NCBI GenBank assembly: GCA_045123975.1
Contig: JBGVKV010000063.1
Location: 18,693-82,692, forward strand
Length of the DNA: 64,000 bases
Source of the DNA: SIG701 sp045123975
GTDB lineage: Bacteria > Bacillota > Clostridia > Oscillospirales > CAG-272
Direction of reading: 5' to 3'
Shown in pieces: positions 59,719 to 64,000 of the stretch (positions are counted from its first letter, which is position 1; the number at the start of each line of letters is the position of its first letter). The position numbers and the translations under genes were made by a program. The notes under the pieces were generated by a model. The model did not search any database. It saw only the letters and a program-made list of their open reading frames with translations, and was not told where the DNA came from.

Positions 59719-60666
59719 ATGTTTGATTCCAACCGTTCGACCGATCTGAAGAGCATCATCAAGGAGATGAAGCTGGAGGTGGACTACATGCCCCGTCCCG
59801 CGGAGGAGATTCAGATTCACCTGGCGGACGTGGGACGTCCCGGCCTGCCTCTTATGGGATATTTCGAGCACTTTGAGCCTGAACGTATCCAGATCATCGG
59901 CAACGCGGAGTATGCCTTTCTGGAGCAGAAATCCGCACAGAATGAAACGGAGTGCATAACGGCGCTTCTGTCTCACCATCCCGTGGCCATCGTATTTACC
60001 CACGGAAATATGCCCACTCCTCATTTTCTGGAGTTGGCGGAGTATTTTGAGGTGCCTGTTCTTCACACCGGTGAGTCCTCCGGTAACTTTATGGCACAGA
60101 CCATCGCCTACCTGACCCTGACACTGGCTCCCTGCATTACCCGGCACGGCGTGCTGGTGGAGGTGTACGGTGAGGGCGTTCTGATGCTGGGCGACAGCGG
60201 TGTGGGTAAGAGCGAAACCGCCATTGAACTGATCAAGCGCGGTCACCGTCTGATCGCCGACGACGCGGTGGAATTGCGCCGCGTATCCGCCAAGACCATC
60301 GTGGGCTCCGCACCCGAGATCATCCGCCACTATATTGAATTGCGCGGTATCGGCATCGTGGACGTGCGCCGTTTGTTCGGTATGGGTGCCGTCAAGGATT
60401 CCGAGCGGATCGATATGATCATCAATCTGGAAAACTGGGTACAGGGCAAAATGTATGACCGCCTGGGCCTGGAGGCAGAATATACAGACATTATGGGAAT
60501 CAGCATTCCCACTACCACCATTCCGGTCCGTCCGGGACGAAATCTGGCCATTATTATTGAGATCGCTGCTATGAACAACCGCCAGAAGCGGATGGGCTAC
60601 AACACGGCGGAGGAATTCAACAAGAAACTGATGGGCAATATGGGCTTGAGCGAGGACAATCGCTGA
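59719..60666 (+). CDS. hprK: HPr kinase/phosphorylase
   Basis: 315 residues. It phosphorylates Ser46 of HPr to control carbon catabolite repression. The N-terminal domain covers residues 1-130, with H143 in TRHGVLVEVYG. The P-loop GDSGVGKS is at 158-165, followed by ADDAVEL and the signature IELRGIGIVDVRRLFGMGAVKDSERIDMIINLENW. The ATG follows a GAGGT site. ptsH and lgt, common neighbours elsewhere, are absent. A folate riboswitch-folT-folC unit follows. Confidence 0.97.
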   Translation: MFDSNRSTDLKSIIKEMKLEVDYMPRPAEEIQIHLADVGRPGLPLMGYFEHFEPERIQIIGNAEYAFLEQKSAQNETECITALLSHHPVAIVFTHGNMPTPHFLELAEYFEVPVLHTGESSGNFMAQTIAYLTLTLAPCITRHGVLVEVYGEGVLMLGDSGVGKSETAIELIKRGHRLIADDAVELRRVSAKTIVGSAPEIIRHYIELRGIGIVDVRRLFGMGAVKDSERIDMIINLENWVQGKMYDRLGLEAEYTDIMGISIPTTTIPVRPGRNLAIIIEIAAMNNRQKRMGYNTAEEFNKKLMGNMGLSEDNR

Positions 60667-60690
60667 TCCCTTTGCAATAGATAATAAATA

Positions 60691-60784
60691 ACAGAGTAGG
60701 CGTACGCGCGTAAAGTGCCATGGGACGGGGAGTTGCCCACAGGACGAAGATCAAAATCGCGGTGCGTATGCCGCATCCCGCTGT
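60691..60784 (+). promoter_or_regulatory. tetrahydrofolate riboswitch
   Basis: It carries the conserved THF (folT-type) elements in order: GAGTAG, GGCGTACG, CGCGTAAAGTG, an internal GGGACGGGG...GGACGAA region, then CGCGGTGCGTATGCC. P1 is ACAG (60691-60694) with CTGT (60781-60784). P2 is GGCGTACGC with GCGTATGCC. It lies upstream of a folate transporter gene, as expected. These riboswitches usually lower translation when folate is plentiful. No terminator is seen between it and the GGAGGT ribosome site, which fits translational control. Confidence 0.88.
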
Positions 60785-60843
60785 TGCATAAGAGATTATA
60801 TCTCCGACTGCAATAACGAACTCAGGCATTCGGAGGTACAATT

Positions 60844-61392
60844 ATGCCAAAAAATGAAAAACGCAACCACAAAACCGCCCTTATCACCCTGTTCGCCATG
60901 CTGACGGCGATCTCCGTGGTGGTGGGGATCCTGTGCAAGAATCTGTTTACCGTGGCCGTCTATTATCGGTTTACTCTGGAGAATATCGGCATCATTTTTG
61001 CCGGCATCTTCTTCGGACCGGGGGCGGGCGCTCTCGTGGGTATTGCCGTGGATGGGATCAGCTGTCTTCTCTCCACCAATCCCGCCGTCAATCCGGTGAT
61101 TATGCTGGGGGCCTTGACGGTAGGCGTGTCCTCGGGCGTCGTAGCCAGGTATATCGTGCGTGAGCGGGGCCTTAAGCAGTATATTGCCGCCGCGGCCACT
61201 GCCCATCTGCTGGGACAGGTGCTCATCAAATCCATCGGCAAAATGATCTATTTCGGCATGCCCTGGTTCGGCATCTTCATCGGCCTGGCGTGCAGCGCCC
61301 TGGCCTGTGCCGCCGAGGTGGCCATCATTCGCACGTTGACAAAGAATACCGAGATCCGGAAGTTTTTGTTCAGTCTCACCGGTGAGAAATAA
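60844..61392 (+). CDS. folT: ECF-type folate transporter, substrate-binding S component
   Basis: 182 residues with about five or six membrane segments. The N-terminus (KTALITLFAMLTAISVVVGI), the RFTLENIGIIFAGIFFGPGAGALVGIAVDG segment and the helices after it match the FolT group of ECF S components. These work with the shared EcfA/A'/T energy module encoded elsewhere. The THF riboswitch directly upstream and folC directly downstream settle the substrate. The ATG follows CGGAGGT. Confidence 0.93.
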   Translation: MPKNEKRNHKTALITLFAMLTAISVVVGILCKNLFTVAVYYRFTLENIGIIFAGIFFGPGAGALVGIAVDGISCLLSTNPAVNPVIMLGALTVGVSSGVVARYIVRERGLKQYIAAAATAHLLGQVLIKSIGKMIYFGMPWFGIFIGLACSALACAAEVAIIRTLTKNTEIRKFLFSLTGEK

Positions 61393-61408
61393 ATCGGAGT
61401 CCATCAAT

Positions 61409-62692
61409 ATGACCTACAAAGAAGCATTGGAATATATTCATTCCGTAACGTGGATGGGAAGCCGCCCCGGGTTGTCCCGTATTACGGAACTGTGTGAAAA
61501 AATGAACAACCCCCAAAATTCCCTCCGTTTCGTCCACGTGGCGGGCACCAACGGAAAGGGTTCCTTCTGCTGCATGCTGTCCGAGATTCTTTCGGCGGCG
61601 GGATATCGGGTGGGCCTTTTCACCTCTCCCTTTATCAAGGAATTTAACGAACGCATCCGCATAAACGGCGAAAACATCGCCGATGAGGATTTGGCGGAGG
61701 TAACCGAATACGTGCGCGGCTTCGCCGATACCATGGCGGATCTGCCAACGGAGTTTGAGTTGATCACCGCCATCGCCCTGGAATACTTCCGCCGACAGAA
61801 TTGCGATATCGTCGTGCTGGAGGTGGGCATGGGCGGACGGCTGGATTCCACCAACGTGATCCGTACGCCGGTTCTGTCCGTGATTACGGAGATCTCTTTG
61901 GATCACACCGGAATGCTGGGCGATACGGTGGAGGCCATCGCCGCCGAGAAGGCGGGAATCATTAAAGCGGGTGTTCCCGTGATGTTTTCGGGAACGGACG
62001 AGCGTGCCCGTGCCGTTGTTGCCGATACGGCTGAGAAGATGGGATGCGCCATCACCTATCCTATGTACGACACGCTTTGCGTGGAGCAGTCTTCCGTGGA
62101 CGGAAGCATCTTTTCCTACGGCGGGAAATCGGGATATACAATCTCCCTCGCCGGTCTGTATCAGCCCCGCAACGCGGCGGCGGTCATCTGTGCCGTTACG
62201 GCTTTGCGGCAGGAGGGATACAGTATTTCTGAGGACGCACTCCGTGCAGGACTTGCCTGTGCCCGTTGGAGTGCCCGGTTTGAATTGCTCAGACGGGATC
62301 CCGTCATCATTTACGACGGAGGACACAATCCCGGCGGCGTGACGGTATCCTTTGCCAGCGTGGCACAGTATTTCCCCGGCGTAAAGTGCACCGCGCTGTC
62401 GGGCATCATGGCGGATAAGGATTACGCCGAAACGGTGGAGATTTCCGCACCTCATATTGCCCGCGTCTTCACGGTAACGCCGGAGGTTCCCCGTGCTTTG
62501 AGCGGGACGGCCTATGCCGAAGCCTACCGCGCCTGCGGTGTGGATGCAATCCCCTGCGAGAGCATCGGGTCCGGCGTGGCCGCTGCCATTGCGGATGCAC
62601 GGCGGGAGGGAAGACCGCTGATTATCTTTGGCTCCCTTTATATGTACGCGGATATTGTGTCCGCGGTGGACAAGGTATTGCCTGAAAAATAA
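61409..62692 (+). CDS. folC: folylpolyglutamate synthase/dihydrofolate synthase
   Basis: 427 residues of the Mur-ligase type. The P-loop VAGTNGKGS lies near residue 50. SPFIKEFNERIRINGENI, EVGMGGRLDSTNVI with the metal ligand, SLDHTGMLGDTVEAIAAEKAGIIK, and the C-terminal DGGHNPGG are all present. Adding glutamates traps folates brought in by FolT. I prefer the ATG at 61409 with a CGGAG site over a GTG nine codons earlier inside the folT end. The gene is in the same riboswitch-controlled transcript as folT. Confidence 0.95.
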   Translation: MTYKEALEYIHSVTWMGSRPGLSRITELCEKMNNPQNSLRFVHVAGTNGKGSFCCMLSEILSAAGYRVGLFTSPFIKEFNERIRINGENIADEDLAEVTEYVRGFADTMADLPTEFELITAIALEYFRRQNCDIVVLEVGMGGRLDSTNVIRTPVLSVITEISLDHTGMLGDTVEAIAAEKAGIIKAGVPVMFSGTDERARAVVADTAEKMGCAITYPMYDTLCVEQSSVDGSIFSYGGKSGYTISLAGLYQPRNAAAVICAVTALRQEGYSISEDALRAGLACARWSARFELLRRDPVIIYDGGHNPGGVTVSFASVAQYFPGVKCTALSGIMADKDYAETVEISAPHIARVFTVTPEVPRALSGTAYAEAYRACGVDAIPCESIGSGVAAAIADARREGRPLIIFGSLYMYADIVSAVDKVLPEK

Positions 62693-62696
62693 AAGC

Positions 62697-62727
62697 AACA
62701 GCCGCATCGACCGATGCGGCTGTTTTT
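62697..62727. terminator. bidirectional terminator
   Basis: 12-13 bp stem (62697-62709 with 62712-62724) and TTTTTT, between convergent folC and spoIIR. Confidence 0.9.
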
Positions 62728-63330
62728 TCAGTAGTCCAACCCCGTCCACTCGGATAAAATCTCCAGGATACGGAAGCGGATTTTGTATTTGGGACTGCTT
62801 TCGTTTTTGATCAGACGGTACTGCTCCGGCGAAAATCCCGCAGCGATGAACTCCTCGTACATTTCTTCCTCGGTGGCACGGGAAGTGCACAGACGGGGAA
62901 ACAGCACGCACCACCAGTTTTTGCCCTCTCCCTCTCCGATGAGGATGCGGAGGGAGGTGTACTCCCCGGCGGGCAGGGAATAGTTCTCATACTGCCTTAC
63001 CGGGTATTTCTCCCGTCCCAATTCCACCCGCACGGCATATTTGTTCCCCAGCGACTCCTCTGCCCGCTTCCGGATGTCCTCGAGATGATCGCCGACGGCA
63101 GACAGCGCGCTGTCGTAACTTCCGCTTTGTGCCAGACTATCCTCCAGATAGGCAAGCACCGCATCCCGTACCAGCAGCTTTTCTGCCTGATCCTCCTCGG
63201 AATCCGAGTTGGCCAGCACGTGCAGACGGATCGTTTGGCTGTAGATCTCCTCCTCCCCGTGTACGGGCAGGCAGGTGAGAAGGGTATAGGCACTCAAAAA
63301 GGCGGCGCACAAGGCGGCGATGCATTTCAT
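62728..63330 (-). CDS. spoIIR: stage II sporulation protein R
   Basis: 200 residues. This is the secreted forespore signal that triggers SpoIIGA to process pro-sigma-E in the mother cell. A signal peptide (residues 1-25) precedes IYSQTIRLHVLANSDSEEDQAEKLLVRDAVLAYL and the later GEGEGKNWWCVLFPRLC motif, both diagnostic. The length is normal. The GGAGGTT ribosome site lies inside the 3' arm of a terminator-like hairpin (63336-63384), so expression probably needs a promoter inside that hairpin. Confidence 0.95.
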   Translation of the reverse strand: MKCIAALCAAFLSAYTLLTCLPVHGEEEIYSQTIRLHVLANSDSEEDQAEKLLVRDAVLAYLEDSLAQSGSYDSALSAVGDHLEDIRKRAEESLGNKYAVRVELGREKYPVRQYENYSLPAGEYTSLRILIGEGEGKNWWCVLFPRLCTSRATEEEMYEEFIAAGFSPEQYRLIKNESSPKYKIRFRILEILSEWTGLDY

Positions 63331-63335
63331 AAAAA

Positions 63336-63384
63336 CAACCTCCGTTTCTCGGATAGAACATAGTTCCCCGAAAAGACGGAGGTT
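63336..63384 (-). terminator. terminator hairpin that contains the spoIIR ribosome binding site
   Basis: On the minus strand, AACCTCCGT (from 63384) pairs with ACGGAGGTT (63345 to 63337). Seven further pairs and an inner GGAAC/GTTCT pairing continue the stem. GTTTTT follows and abuts the spoIIR ATG. It would end the transcript of the upstream zinc-ribbon gene and mask the spoIIR GGAGG. A sigma-F-like arrangement (GTATA near 63384-63388, GGGGAACTA near 63361-63369) lies within or beside it. Match to consensus is only partial. Confidence 0.7.
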
Positions 63385-63391
63385 ATACGTA

Positions 63392-63844
63392 TTATCTGAA
63401 AATAAAGGGGATTACGGTGCCGATGTACATTTCTTCCGCTGCCAGCGCGCCGATGATGCCGATAAAGCCCACCAGGAGCACGAAGTAGAGAACCCACGCG
63501 ATCAGTGTTATAATCAGATATGCCCGGCTGAAATTCCGGCGGTTCACGTTCACCCCGGAGGAGAAGGACCAGATCAGAAGAAGGATGATATTGACCAGGG
63601 GGATGCAGGATACCAGGAACATAAGAAGATAATCTGACATCTTCAGGGGAGAGGTGTCCTCTGCCGGTGCCTGCGGCTGAGGGGGAAGGGTGTAAGCTGT
63701 GCCGGCGTTGAAATTGTAGCCGCATTCACCGCAGAAGGCGGCCTGTGCGTCAACATCATTGCCGCAAACGGGGCAGCGCTTGGTAGCAGGAGCCTCGGGA
63801 GTCTGCTGTGGGATGTTTTCGTTCATGTTTGGCTCGTTGTTCAT
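63392..63844 (-). CDS. zinc-ribbon protein with C-terminal membrane helices
   Basis: 150 residues. Residues 23-43 form a zinc ribbon (CPVCGNDVDAQAAFCGECG). A Pro/Gln-rich linker runs to about 65, and two hydrophobic segments follow (72-92 and 105-130). This zinc-ribbon plus membrane layout is widespread in Firmicutes with no defined role. An AAGGAG site precedes the ATG. It lies upstream of spoIIR on the same strand, separated by the hairpin terminator. Confidence 0.8.
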   Translation of the reverse strand: MNNEPNMNENIPQQTPEAPATKRCPVCGNDVDAQAAFCGECGYNFNAGTAYTLPPQPQAPAEDTSPLKMSDYLLMFLVSCIPLVNIILLLIWSFSSGVNVNRRNFSRAYLIITLIAWVLYFVLLVGFIGIIGALAAEEMYIGTVIPFIFR

Positions 63845-63880
63845 GGTTTCGCTCCTTATGTAAGAATTGGTTGTGTTACT

Positions 63881-63909
63881 ATCATAGCATATTTTGTCGG
63901 GATTTGCAA
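63881..63909 (-). promoter_or_regulatory. promoter of the zinc-ribbon membrane protein gene
   Basis: Minus strand: TTGCAA (63904-63909), 17 bases, and TGC-TATGAT (63881-63886). Confidence 0.78.
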
Positions 63910-63955
63910 CAGGAAATAGGGGACGGCCCCCTCCTCTCCTATTTTGGTAAATATA

Positions 63956-63985
63956 TTGACATATCTCGAAAAACTATGCTATAAT
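63956..63985 (+). promoter_or_regulatory. rightward promoter at the window edge
   Basis: TTGACA (63956-63961), 18 bases, and TGC-TATAAT (63980-63985). It must serve a gene beyond base 64000. Confidence 0.85.
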
Positions 63986-64000
63986 AACTAAGTATTGGTG

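Noticed and set aside
1..64000. tRNA, rRNA, CRISPR arrays, transposase, integrase or phage genes
   Set aside because: Scanned for and not seen. Only the MITE-like pair at 47005-48160 suggests mobility.

Overview
The window reads as a moderately GC-rich chromosome segment of an anaerobic, spore-forming Clostridia-type Firmicute, probably a gut-type Oscillospirales/Christensenellales relative. Sporulation genes are present (gpr-spoIIP, spoIIR). So are GatCAB, HPr kinase, DUF4364, a PerR-rubrerythrin unit, a THF riboswitch on folT, and strong AGGAGG ribosome sites. There are no rRNA or tRNA genes, no CRISPR array, and no recognisable transposase or prophage. Almost every gap between genes is under 300 bases.

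Layout. 1-3188: the 3' end of nth, then a leftward operon (membrane protein, luxS, mtnN, lipoprotein) and a YihY-type membrane protein. 3351-9055: nfo-gatC-gatA-gatB, coupled by overlapping stops and starts, then hom and an orphan. 9090-13008: type II pantothenate kinase facing a NagD-like HAD phosphatase, then the gpr-spoIIP pair. 13277-24175: an orphan oligopeptide-binding lipoprotein, a DUF4364 regulator, a small sigma factor, a zinc-ribbon protein with a structured leader, rlmB, a P-type-ATPase-like pseudoenzyme, a fused radical SAM protein, and rplJ-rplL behind an L10 leader. 24231-33617: a three-domain GrpB/pyrophosphatase/Nudix fusion, PPK2, recG, a DtxR/MntR regulator, mutY with a DUF4080 radical SAM gene, and rarA. 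33667-46996: two membrane proteins, perR-rbr under two Per boxes, a short MutS-like ATPase with an Lrp-aminotransferase pair, rpmB, a GME-fold protein, an esterase, acpP-tagA, a cytidylate-kinase-like protein, a phosphopantetheinyl transferase, and prfC. 46997-48161: an AT-richer HTH/zinc-ribbon gene between two inverted copies of a roughly 75-base repeat. 48162-54769: a Cthe_2159-like surface lipoprotein, a family 4 uracil-DNA glycosylase, and a large S-layer-homology protein with eight divergent repeats. 54876-64000: a YfcE-like phosphodiesterase, a coupled trio of small unknown genes, a leftward operon (PpiC lipoprotein, anchored protein, PAS/kinase-like protein), hprK, riboswitch-folT-folC, spoIIR, and a zinc-ribbon membrane protein.

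Functional groupings include DNA repair (nth, nfo, mutY, udg, recG, rarA, mutS-like), methyl-cycle detoxification and AI-2 (luxS-mtnN), folate salvage (folT-folC), peroxide defence (perR-rbr), and forespore development (gpr, spoIIP, spoIIR).

The observations most worth following are the catalytically dead P-type-ATPase relative, the GrpB-PPase-Nudix fusion, the repeat-flanked HTH gene, the small-gene trio whose last member overlaps the opposing PAS/kinase-like gene, and a terminator hairpin that contains the spoIIR ribosome binding site. All assignments come from reading the sequence. No database search was run.
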